Source: Acidimicrobiales bacterium (GTDB lineage: Bacteria > Actinomycetota > Acidimicrobiia > Acidimicrobiales > JAKAVM01). From it: a stretch of DNA of 15,541 nucleotides. Shown one piece after another: positions 7,576-14,587 of this stretch. Every line of letters starts with the position of its first letter. Within the stretch, counting starts at the first letter, position 1. The notes beneath the pieces are model-generated. The model had not been told where the DNA came from. It did not search any database and was given only the letters and a program-made list of their open reading frames with translations. The position numbers were made by a program, and so were the translations under genes. The stretch covers positions 1 to 15,541 of the forward strand of contig DAIDIS010000124.1 of the NCBI GenBank assembly GCA_027451785.1. Reading direction: 5' to 3'.

Positions 7576-9759
7576 CTAGCTCTCGATTACCGCCTCCAGG
7601 TCGCCTGAGGAGCCAAGCTCCCGGAGGCTGTGGGTGCCATGGACATCCCGTTCGATTCTCACCGAGATTTCCGAGCTGCCAACGTGTATTCGATGCATCT
7701 CGACCGAGTCGAGCCATTCCGGCAGAGCGGGCCTGAATATCAGGCGCCCGTCCTTGGCCCTGGCCTCGATTCCAACCAGGGTTGCGACGGCGTGAATGAT
7801 CGATCCTGCTGCCCATGCTTGGGGAACGTTGGCGCCCAGGTATTGGACCGGGAAGCTCCCCCTGTCTCGGTGTAGACCCGAAAAGAGCTCTGGCAGGCGC
7901 GAAGACCTGAACATGGACGCTGCATCGAGAATCCCTTTGATTACGAATTGGGCCTCTTGGTTTAGGCCATAGTTGCGGAAACCTGCCGCGGCGATGATGT
8001 TGTCGTGGGGCCACACAGACCCGAGTTGATATGAGAATGGGTTGTATCTGCGGTGCCGTGACGAAAGTGTCCGGATTCCCCAGCCGGAGTGCATGTCCTC
8101 TTGGATCAGCCGGTTTACCACCCGCTTGGCTCTCGTCGGCTCCGGCACGTTGCACCAAAGCATGTGAGCAGCGTTCGAGGCGACCGTTCGTATCGGTTCC
8201 TTCCTGCCGTCAAGTCCTAGGAAGTAGGTGCCCTCCTCCTCCCACCAGAAAAGCGACTCGACCATCTCGGCGAGCTTGCCTGCCTCGGATTCCAGTCTTC
8301 TTGCAGCGTCATCGTCGCCGTAGGCTTGACGGAGGACACGGGCCCAGGACCTTTTTGCTTCGATAACATAAGCTTGGAGCTCGCAGAGCGCTATCGGCAG
8401 TTCGGAATCGGCCCCGTCATCTCCGACGATGGCGTCTCCGGCGTCCTTCCAGCCTTGGTTGTAGTAACCGGCTTTGCCCGCTCGAGTCTTGTACTCCTGC
8501 AACCCGTCGCCATCCGAGTCCCCGTCGTTGTCGATCCAGGATAGGGCCCTTTCGACGTGAGGCCTCAAGATATCAATGGTTTTTCTGTCAGCGCACCAGT
8601 CCCATGTCCTTGCCGCCGCCAGCACAAAAAGCGTCGTTGCATCGTGCGTTCCGTAATACGGCGTATGAGGTATGAGTTTCAAGCGAGCGAGTTCGCCGTG
8701 GCGGATCTCGTGTTCGATCTTGCCCGGCTGCATGTCACGTTCGTCTTCATAGGTATCAGCTTGGAGTTTCGACAGCGCCTTCAACGTGCCGTTGGTGAAC
8801 TTCGGAGTAAGCGATAGTGTCTGAATCCCGGTGATGAGAGAGTCCCGCCCGAACAAAGAAACGAACCAGGGGACTCCAGCAGCGGGAACCCAGGGAAACT
8901 GCGGATTTCCATTTGGGTCCTCGGTTGTCTCGAAGGTGTCGAGATTCCTTACCGTCATCCGAAGGCTGAGAAGGTCATCGGAGGCCTGGTCGATGATGGT
9001 GTTGACTACAGGGTCGCTGGTGACAATTCTGGTCGTGGATTGCTTCCACTCGGAAAGCGAGGCATCGTGATCAGAGCCCTTTCCAAAGAGGGAGTGGCAG
9101 GCAAGGTCGGGTACTTCGTCCTCCAGTTCCTCTCCGAGGCGGACGGTCCATAGAAGGCACGAGTGCCATGTGGCACCTGGCGCCAACCGCAGCCTCCAAG
9201 TGAAAGCCCCGTTGGCAAACTCGGTGGGCGAGCCGGATTTCTCGGCCCTGATCTCAATAGAGCGATGAAACTCTCCGTTCCTGTACCTAGTGGTCAACGA
9301 GGCACATTCTTCGTCCCAGGCGGTCTGTATCGACCCCCGTCTCGTTAGTCGACCGTGCTTCACATCAAAAAGGTCCGCAAAGTCCGACTCAAAGCTCACC
9401 TCGACCTCTACCTCGACCGGCATCCCACTGTGGTTGACGACGTCGTAGTCCTCATGGACGCCTTGGCCCACCGTCCTATCCAGGCGGAGATGAATCGAAG
9501 ATGCGGGAATCATGCCGTCGGGTGCGTGTATCTCCGGGTTCGTAAACTCGAACCTCGACGAGAAATGCTCGACCTCCGAGCTGTTCAGCAATATAGGAGT
9601 CGTCCTTCCCAGCTTCAAGCGGTACCCTGAGATGAATCGGGTATCCCTGCTGAAATAGCCCTGTTCCTTGGGGCTGGACATTTTCGAGTCGGGCTCGCAG
9701 ACAACTATGTGGTCACTGGAATGAATGGTGACGGCTGAAGGGCCTACCTGGACTTGCAC
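7576..9759 (-). CDS. Amylo-alpha-1,6-glucosidase / glycogen debranching-like enzyme
   Basis: The product is 727 residues from GTG 9759. An ATG at 9786 would add nine residues, but GAGGAGG stands four bases before the GTG and nothing similar precedes the ATG. Residues about 1-230 form a beta-rich domain of the debranching N-terminal type (GYFSRDTRFISGYRL at about 34-48). The rest is an (alpha/alpha)6-barrel glucosidase-like domain with PWFVSLFGRDSLITG, DGDGLQEY, NQGWKDAGDA, GSVWPHDNIIAAAGF and VPQAWAAGSIIHA. Such proteins hydrolyse alpha-1,6 branches in glycogen or related alpha-glucosides; the true substrate cannot be read from sequence. There is no signal peptide, so it is probably cytoplasmic. 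It is divergent from a glycosyltransferase, suggesting linked synthesis and turnover of a glucan or glucoside. Confidence 0.87.
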   Translation of the reverse strand: MQVQVGPSAVTIHSSDHIVVCEPDSKMSSPKEQGYFSRDTRFISGYRLKLGRTTPILLNSSEVEHFSSRFEFTNPEIHAPDGMIPASSIHLRLDRTVGQGVHEDYDVVNHSGMPVEVEVEVSFESDFADLFDVKHGRLTRRGSIQTAWDEECASLTTRYRNGEFHRSIEIRAEKSGSPTEFANGAFTWRLRLAPGATWHSCLLWTVRLGEELEDEVPDLACHSLFGKGSDHDASLSEWKQSTTRIVTSDPVVNTIIDQASDDLLSLRMTVRNLDTFETTEDPNGNPQFPWVPAAGVPWFVSLFGRDSLITGIQTLSLTPKFTNGTLKALSKLQADTYEDERDMQPGKIEHEIRHGELARLKLIPHTPYYGTHDATTLFVLAAARTWDWCADRKTIDILRPHVERALSWIDNDGDSDGDGLQEYKTRAGKAGYYNQGWKDAGDAIVGDDGADSELPIALCELQAYVIEAKRSWARVLRQAYGDDDAARRLESEAGKLAEMVESLFWWEEEGTYFLGLDGRKEPIRTVASNAAHMLWCNVPEPTRAKRVVNRLIQEDMHSGWGIRTLSSRHRRYNPFSYQLGSVWPHDNIIAAAGFRNYGLNQEAQFVIKGILDAASMFRSSRLPELFSGLHRDRGSFPVQYLGANVPQAWAAGSIIHAVATLVGIEARAKDGRLIFRPALPEWLDSVEMHRIHVGSSEISVRIERDVHGTHSLRELGSSGDLEAVIES

Positions 9760-9763
9760 GAAT

Positions 9764-9770
9764 CCTCCTC
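9764..9770 (-). promoter_or_regulatory. Ribosome binding site that decides the glucosidase start
   Basis: Read on the - strand this is GAGGAGG, four bases before GTG 9759. It favours GTG over the ATG at 9786, which lies upstream of it. The spacing is slightly short but the match to the anti-Shine-Dalgarno sequence is strong. Confidence 0.65.
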
Positions 9771-9964
9771 GTACTGGGTCGCACATCCACGGTAATCGCT
9801 ATAGCAAGCCTCGTGAAGCAGATAGGGCTCAAGCCTCGGTTGGCCCCCCTCTCTGACGCGGGAGGTTTCGTTTTTCCCTTTCTTGGTAAGGATATGGGCA
9901 AGCCGGTCGTTTTGGGTCGCGTGCCTATCGCTACGCGACGAATGAAGAGAGTGGGTTGTGAGAA

Positions 9965-10999
9965 GTGAAGATCGGAATATTGGCCCCGCCTTGGTTACCT
10001 GTTCCACCTGTGGCTTACGGGGGTACCGAGACCGTTCTGGACACGTTGGCAAGGGGGATCCAATCCGCAGGACACGAGGTCGTACTGTTCACGACGGGGG
10101 ACAGCGATTGCCCAGTGCCGCGAGCCTGGCATTACGAGAGCGCTGTCGGAGTCGGGCGGGCAACCATGATGGCGGAGATAAACCACGTCATCGCAGGCTA
10201 CGAAGAGCTCGAATCCTGCGACATTGTCCACGACCACACGATCGCGGGACCTATCTATTCGCAGTTTGATCGATCAGTCCCGGTTGTGACGACCAACCAT
10301 GGTCCCTTCGAAAGCGACCTTTACGATCTATATAGGGTGATCGGACGGAAAGTGCCGGTGATCGCAATCTCTCGCCACCAGGCCTCTACAGCGCGTGAGA
10401 TAAAGATTTCGGCCGTAATCCATCACGGCATAGATACCGAAGCATTTCCATTCGGCTTGGGTGACGGTGGTTATGCCTTCTTCCTGGGCAGGATGAACGA
10501 GGACAAGGGAGTACACATCGCGGTCGAGGCAGCCAGGAAAGCGGGCGTTCCCCTGTTGATTGCGGCGAAGATGAGGGAGCCGATGGAACGAGAATATTTT
10601 GAGGCCAAGGTGAGGCCGTTGCTGGGTGATGGGATCGAGTACATCGGCGAGGTCGGGCCCGCAGAGAAGAAGGAACTATTGGGCAAGGCGGTGTGCCTCG
10701 TAAACCCGATCAATTGGCCTGAGCCATTCGGCATGGTGATGATTGAGGCCGCAGCTTGCGGTACGCCGGTAGTGGCAAGCCCTCTTGGGTCGGCGCCAGA
10801 GATAGTCGCTGTCGGCAAGAGTGGATTCCTGGCAGAAGGGCCGGATCAGTTGGCGAAAGCAATCCTCAATTCGGCCGAGTTGAACCGGAAGGATTGTCGC
10901 CGACACGTGGAGGAAAACTTCTCTGCAACCTTGATGGTGAAGAGGCATCTTGACTTCTACTTGAATGTACTTCAAGCGGGATCACCTAAGGCTGCCTAA
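9965..10999 (+). CDS. Family 4 (GT-B fold) glycosyltransferase
   Basis: The 344-residue protein begins MKIGILAPPWLPVPP, then AYGGTETVLDTLARG at 17-31, the N-terminal Rossmann region seen in GT4 enzymes. The C-terminal half has FFLGRMNEDKGV at 172-183 and EPFGMVMIEAAACGTPVVAS at 253-272. The latter holds the E-x7-E pair (E253, E261) that contacts the nucleotide-sugar donor in retaining GT4 enzymes. Donor and acceptor are unknown. There is no membrane segment. GTG 9965 is the earliest start because a TGA lies at 9959-9961; no good Shine-Dalgarno sequence is present. It is divergent from the debranching-like glucosidase, which suggests a role in glucan or compatible-solute glycoside synthesis. 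The gene ends convergent with katG. Confidence 0.88.
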   Translation: MKIGILAPPWLPVPPVAYGGTETVLDTLARGIQSAGHEVVLFTTGDSDCPVPRAWHYESAVGVGRATMMAEINHVIAGYEELESCDIVHDHTIAGPIYSQFDRSVPVVTTNHGPFESDLYDLYRVIGRKVPVIAISRHQASTAREIKISAVIHHGIDTEAFPFGLGDGGYAFFLGRMNEDKGVHIAVEAARKAGVPLLIAAKMREPMEREYFEAKVRPLLGDGIEYIGEVGPAEKKELLGKAVCLVNPINWPEPFGMVMIEAAACGTPVVASPLGSAPEIVAVGKSGFLAEGPDQLAKAILNSAELNRKDCRRHVEENFSATLMVKRHLDFYLNVLQAGSPKAA

Positions 11000-11083
11000 G
11001 GTCACCTGAGGTCGCCAATACCGCGTCTTTCGGTTCCGCCCACTGTGAATTTCCGATTGGCGGCGAGCCGGCCACAATCTCTA

Positions 11084-11099
11084 TAGGCACTTCCGCCTA
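11084..11099. terminator. Weak hairpin in the glycosyltransferase-katG convergent gap
   Basis: TAGGC (11084-11088) and GCCTA (11095-11099) form a five-pair stem with a six-base loop, four bases past the katG stop. No U-rich tract follows on either strand. It is the best candidate in a 103-base gap between converging genes; an imperfect GATTG...CAATC dyad lies at 11055-11079. Confidence 0.25.
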
Positions 11100-11102
11100 A
11101 GG

Positions 11103-13301
11103 CTACAACCCGGAACGAAGCTCAAAGCGATCGAGGTTCATCACTTTGTCCCAAGCGGAAATGAAGTCCCGGATGAACTTGTCCTGTGCGTCGGCGAAGG
11201 CATAGACCTCGGCAACTGCTCGAAGCTCAGAGTTGGAGCCGAACACGAGATCCACCGCAGTGGCTGTCCATAGGAGTTGGCCGTCGCTGCGACCCCTGCC
11301 TTCGTATACGTGCTCCAACGACTCGGACGCTACCCACTCTGTCTTCATGTCGAGAAGGTTCGTGAAGAAGTCGTTAGTTAACGAACCTGCCCTGTTCGTG
11401 AGCACGCCATGACTTGTCTGTGCGAAGTTCGCATTCAATGCCCGCATGCCGCCTATCAGTACGGTCATTTCGGGGATGCTTAGGTTCAATAGGCGAGCGC
11501 GTTCGACGAGCAGCTTTTCCGGGGGCCTCTTTTCGCCCGCACTCAAGTAGTTACGGAACCCGTCGAAGGTCGGCTCCAGTACGGCAAAGGACTCGACATC
11601 GGTCTGTTCCCGCGTGGCGTCAGTCCGCCCCGGGGTGAAAGGCACAGAGACTTCGTGCCCTACGTTCTTGGCGGCGCGTTCGATTCCGGCGCATCCGCCC
11701 AGGACTATGAGGTCCGCTAGGGATACCCTTGTGCCGTTGGGGGCTGTTTCGTTGAAGTCGCTCTGTATCGCTTCAAGCGAATCCAGAATCGTAGTGAGTT
11801 CCGCCGGTTGGTTTACCTCCCAGTCCTTCTGGGGCGCCAGGCGAATCCTGGCTCCATTTGCGCCGCCTCGCTTGTCTGTTCCACGGAATGTGGCGGCAGA
11901 AGCCCAAGCAGTCGAGACAAGCTGATTAGGGGTCAGCCCGGAGGCAAGGATCCGTTCCTTCAATAGGCTGACCTCGGACTCGCCGATCAGCGGGTGGTCA
12001 ACTTCGGGTACCGGGTCCTGCCAAATCTGAGGCTCGGGCACCCACGGCCCGAGGTAACGAGATAGCGGCCCCATGTCGCGATGCAGGAGTTTGTACCACG
12101 CCTTGGCGAAAGCGTCCGCAAGGAGTCCGGGATTCTGGTGAAAGCGCCGGGATATCGGCTCGTAAATCGGATCGAACCTCAATGCCAAGTCTGTCGTCAA
12201 CATCATTGGTGCATGACGCATGGCGGGATCGTGGGCATCAGGGACGGTGCCTTGAGCCTCCGGGTTTACCGGCGCCCATTGTTTGGCACCGGAAGGACTG
12301 GTAGTCAGATCCCAGTCGTACTTGAAAAGGTTGTCAAAGAAGCCGTTGTCCCATCTCGTCGGCTCATTGGTCCAAGCGCCTTCCAGCCCGCTGGTCCATG
12401 TGTTGCCGCCGTTTCCCGACCCGTAGGAATTTTTCCAGCCAAGGCCTTGCTGCTCCAGAGGTGCCGCTTCGGGCTCCGGGCCTATGTACTCAGCCGCCAC
12501 TGCTCCATGTGTCTTGCCGAAAGTTTGGCCACCGGCGATCAGGGCCACCGTCTCTTCATCGTTCATAGCCATCCGTGCGAAGGTCTGGCGAATGAACTTT
12601 GCGGCCATCAACGGGTCGGGGACGCCTCCCGGCCCTTCGGGGTTCACGTAAATGAGGCCCATATGGTCAGCGCCGAATGGCCCCTTCAGCTCCCCATCCC
12701 CTCTGTGCCTCTCGTCGCCGAGCCATTCCTCTTCCGGCCCCCAATCGGTCTGGTCGGGTCCCCAAATGTCCGTGCGCCCGAAGCCGAAGCCAAATGTCTT
12801 CAGTCCCATTGATTCGATTGCGACATTGCCCGCAAAAACAATTAGGTCGGCCCACGAGATCTTCGCCCCGTACTTCTGCTTTACCGGCCAGAGTAGGCGT
12901 CGGGCCTTGTCTAAGCTCGCATTGTCCGGCCAACTGTTGAGAGGGGCGAATCGTTGGGCACCGGTCCCGGCTCCGCCGCGACCGTCGGCGATCCGGTAGG
13001 TGCCGGCTGCATGCCACGACAGGCGAATGAACAAGGGGCCATAGTTGCCATAGTCGGCGGGCCACCACTCGGCGGAATTTGTCATCAGCTCGGCAAGGTC
13101 CTTCTTCAGTTCCACCACGTCAATGGTGCTGAATTCGGTTCGGTAGTCGAAGTCGGTGCCCATCGGACTCGAGCTCTGCGAACTTAGCCGGAGGGGGGAC
13201 AGATCAAGTTGGTCCGGCCACCAGTCCCGATTAGATGCCTCTCGGCGTAATGGCGTGTTCGAGGACTCTCCTGCGGGGCTCTCGCTGTTGGTGTGCGACA
13301 T
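11103..13301 (-). CDS. katG: Catalase-peroxidase KatG with an unusual proximal haem position
   Basis: The 732-residue protein has the usual bacterial two-domain KatG length. The N-terminal domain has distal residues R93, W96 and H97 (RLSWHAAGTYR). The W96-Y218-M244 set has the same spacing (122 and 26 residues) as the covalent Trp-Tyr-Met adduct of the M. tuberculosis enzyme. S304, W310 and D371 are also present. The proximal haem-ligand His of GGHTFGKTHG is replaced: the sequence reads GGQTFGKTHG, so Q259 (codon CAA, 12525-12527) occupies the M. tuberculosis H270 site. The C-terminal domain (GGCAGIERAAKN, PFTPGRTDATREQTD, FGSNSELRA) is complete. KatG breaks down hydrogen peroxide and reduces organic donors. 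AAGGGAG (13309-13315) sits seven bases before the ATG. No furA gene is beside it; it is divergent from an iron transporter. How Gln affects activity is uncertain. Confidence 0.96.
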   Translation of the reverse strand: MSHTNSESPAGESSNTPLRREASNRDWWPDQLDLSPLRLSSQSSSPMGTDFDYRTEFSTIDVVELKKDLAELMTNSAEWWPADYGNYGPLFIRLSWHAAGTYRIADGRGGAGTGAQRFAPLNSWPDNASLDKARRLLWPVKQKYGAKISWADLIVFAGNVAIESMGLKTFGFGFGRTDIWGPDQTDWGPEEEWLGDERHRGDGELKGPFGADHMGLIYVNPEGPGGVPDPLMAAKFIRQTFARMAMNDEETVALIAGGQTFGKTHGAVAAEYIGPEPEAAPLEQQGLGWKNSYGSGNGGNTWTSGLEGAWTNEPTRWDNGFFDNLFKYDWDLTTSPSGAKQWAPVNPEAQGTVPDAHDPAMRHAPMMLTTDLALRFDPIYEPISRRFHQNPGLLADAFAKAWYKLLHRDMGPLSRYLGPWVPEPQIWQDPVPEVDHPLIGESEVSLLKERILASGLTPNQLVSTAWASAATFRGTDKRGGANGARIRLAPQKDWEVNQPAELTTILDSLEAIQSDFNETAPNGTRVSLADLIVLGGCAGIERAAKNVGHEVSVPFTPGRTDATREQTDVESFAVLEPTFDGFRNYLSAGEKRPPEKLLVERARLLNLSIPEMTVLIGGMRALNANFAQTSHGVLTNRAGSLTNDFFTNLLDMKTEWVASESLEHVYEGRGRSDGQLLWTATAVDLVFGSNSELRAVAEVYAFADAQDKFIRDFISAWDKVMNLDRFELRSGL

Positions 13302-13308
13302 CGACGTA

Positions 13309-13315
13309 CTCCCTT
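13309..13315 (-). promoter_or_regulatory. katG ribosome binding site
   Basis: Read on the - strand, AAGGGAG precedes the ATG at 13301 by seven bases, supporting that start. Confidence 0.75.
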
Positions 13316-13368
13316 CGATTGCGTAGGTTCATTCTTCCCTTGCCGTCCCCCGGCCAAAAGGGATCGTG

Positions 13369-13392
13369 CGTCTCAAAGCGTTCGGGGAGACG
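13369..13392. repeat. Inverted repeat in the katG 5' untranslated region
   Basis: CGTCTC (13369-13374) and GAGACG (13387-13392) are perfect inverted arms around 12 bases. It lies between the predicted katG promoter and the katG start, so it could be an RNA hairpin in the leader or a protein site. The short arms make chance a real possibility. Confidence 0.4.
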
Positions 13393-13422
13393 GAAAATCG
13401 GGTCGGCAAATCTTGATGACGT

Positions 13423-13450
13423 TTATTAGGTTAGCCTAATCTTGAAGCAA
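13423..13450 (-). promoter_or_regulatory. Candidate katG promoter overlapping the iron box
   Basis: On the - strand, TTGCTT (13450-13445) is followed after 16 bases by TAATAA (13428-13423). The iron box at 13426-13444 fills the spacer and touches the -10. The -35 overlaps that of the oppositely directed transporter promoter. Element matches are modest. Confidence 0.35.
13426..13444. promoter_or_regulatory. DtxR/IdeR-type iron box 1
   Basis: The sequence TTAGGTTAGCCTAATCTTG matches the actinobacterial iron-repressor consensus TWAGGTTAGSCTAACCTWA at 17 of 19 positions, counted by eye. Its core is the dyad TTAGG-N4-CCTAA. Iron-loaded DtxR/IdeR binds such sites as paired dimers and represses uptake genes. 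Its place upstream of an FbpA-type iron lipoprotein gene agrees with this. Confidence 0.8.
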
Positions 13451-13470
13451 TGTTAGGTACTCCTAATAAT
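13442..13470 (+). promoter_or_regulatory. Candidate promoter of the ferric-iron transporter operon
   Basis: TTGAAG (13442-13447) and AATAAT (13465-13470) are spaced by 17 bases. The predicted transcription start is near 13477, leaving about 60 bases of leader before ATG 13539. Iron box 2 covers the spacer and the edge of the -10, so a bound repressor would block polymerase. Confidence 0.5.
13453..13466. promoter_or_regulatory. Iron box 2 (weaker half-consensus dyad)
   Basis: TTAGGTACTCCTAA repeats the TTAGG-N4-CCTAA arms of box 1, with its centre 27 bp downstream. It matches the 19-base consensus at only about 12 positions when extended. It overlaps the predicted transporter -10, the typical place for repression. 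Confidence 0.55.
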
Positions 13471-13523
13471 TAATGGCCATATGGGCACGACCAGGTGCTT
13501 ATCCTGGAGAGAATGTAAAAGTT

Positions 13524-13530
13524 GGAGAGG
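13524..13530 (+). promoter_or_regulatory. Ribosome binding site that decides the iron lipoprotein start
   Basis: GGAGAGG stands eight bases before ATG 13539. The earlier in-frame ATG at 13473 lies within the predicted promoter region and would put 22 residues in front of the signal peptide. Confidence 0.75.
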
Positions 13531-13538
13531 TGCGCCCG

Positions 13539-14582
13539 ATGGGAACGACGAGCAAAATGCGGCTGGGTGCCTATGTCCGCGCGGCAGTGGCGCTAGCATC
13601 CGTCTTATTTGCTGCTGCAACCCTGAGCGCTTGCAGCTCGGGTGGCACTAGCAATGCAATAACGCTCTACAGCGGCCAGCATCCTCAGCTCACTCAGGCA
13701 TTGGTCAGCGCATTTGAAAAGCAGACGGGCATTAAGGTCCAAGTTCGTTCCGACGACGGGATCGTGCTTGCCGACGAGATACTCCAAGAAGGCTCATCCT
13801 CTCCGGCAGACGTTTACCTGACCGAGAACTCACCTGAGTTGATGATGCTTACGGAGCATCACCTGCTGGCAAAGCTTCCGGCCTCGGTTACGAGCCGAAT
13901 TCCAAGCCGTTTCAACTCGCCTACCGGCAACTGGGTTGGTCTCGCCCTTAGGTTCAGCGCGCTGGCTTACGACCCGGCTCTGGTTTCTCCCGCCCGGCTG
14001 CCCAAGAGCGTCATGGACCTTGCTCAGCCGCAATGGAAGGGAAAGGTGGCGATTTCGCCTACCGACTCGGATTTCGTTCCATTGGTCGGAGCGGTCATCG
14101 CAACATACGGTCAGGCCGCGGCTCTCAACTGGTTGAAGGGCCTGAAGGCGAACTCTGCCATCTACCAAGACGACGAGTCGGTTGTGGCGGCGGTGAATCG
14201 GGGGCAATCGGCCATCGGGGTAATCAACCAGTACTATTGGTACCGCCTACAGCTGGAAGTCGGGAAAAAGAGCATGCACTCGAAGTTGTACTTCTTTCCC
14301 AATCAAGATGTTGGCGGGATTGAGAACATCTCCGGAGTGGCCGTGCTGGCTTCTTCACGCAATCAAGCGAAGGCCCAGCGATTCGTCTCATTCCTCGTCT
14401 CTGATCAAGCTCAGAGAATTATTGCAGCCGGAGACGATTTCGAATATCCGGCCAGGGCAGGAGTACCACCCAATCCCGTGCTTCCTCCTCTGTCCGAGGT
14501 AAACCCTGCTGTCATCAATGTGGTGAGTCTCGGAAATGACCTACCGGCGGGCAAGTTGCTCCAGGAATCCGGCCTTACTTGA
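13539..14582 (+). CDS. Ferric-iron ABC transporter substrate-binding lipoprotein (FbpA/FutA type)
   Basis: The 347-residue protein starts at ATG 13539, chosen for its ribosome site. A lipoprotein signal peptide (basic start, hydrophobic stretch about 15-29) ends in lipobox LSAC, so Cys32 should be lipidated and anchor it outside the membrane. The mature part is a periplasmic-binding-protein fold of the ferric-iron family. YSGQH (H48), LTENSP (E96) and NQYYWYR (Y232, Y233) correspond to the His, Glu and paired Tyr iron ligands of FbpA. It probably delivers Fe3+ to the permease encoded five bases downstream. The upstream region carries two iron boxes, so expression should rise when iron is scarce. 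Another ferric chelate is possible, but the Tyr pair argues for bare Fe3+. No ATPase gene is visible; it may lie beyond the window. Confidence 0.92.
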   Translation: MGTTSKMRLGAYVRAAVALASVLFAAATLSACSSGGTSNAITLYSGQHPQLTQALVSAFEKQTGIKVQVRSDDGIVLADEILQEGSSSPADVYLTENSPELMMLTEHHLLAKLPASVTSRIPSRFNSPTGNWVGLALRFSALAYDPALVSPARLPKSVMDLAQPQWKGKVAISPTDSDFVPLVGAVIATYGQAAALNWLKGLKANSAIYQDDESVVAAVNRGQSAIGVINQYYWYRLQLEVGKKSMHSKLYFFPNQDVGGIENISGVAVLASSRNQAKAQRFVSFLVSDQAQRIIAAGDDFEYPARAGVPPNPVLPPLSEVNPAVINVVSLGNDLPAGKLLQESGLT

Positions 14583-14587
14583 CCTCG

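Noticed and set aside
12081..12812. 243-codon + strand frame inside katG
   Set aside because: It is antisense to conserved KatG sequence, with low-complexity content and no domain; long shadows are common in GC-rich DNA.
13473..13538. N-terminal extension of the iron lipoprotein from ATG 13473
   Set aside because: It would begin in the predicted promoter and put 22 residues before the signal peptide; GGAGAGG marks ATG 13539 instead.
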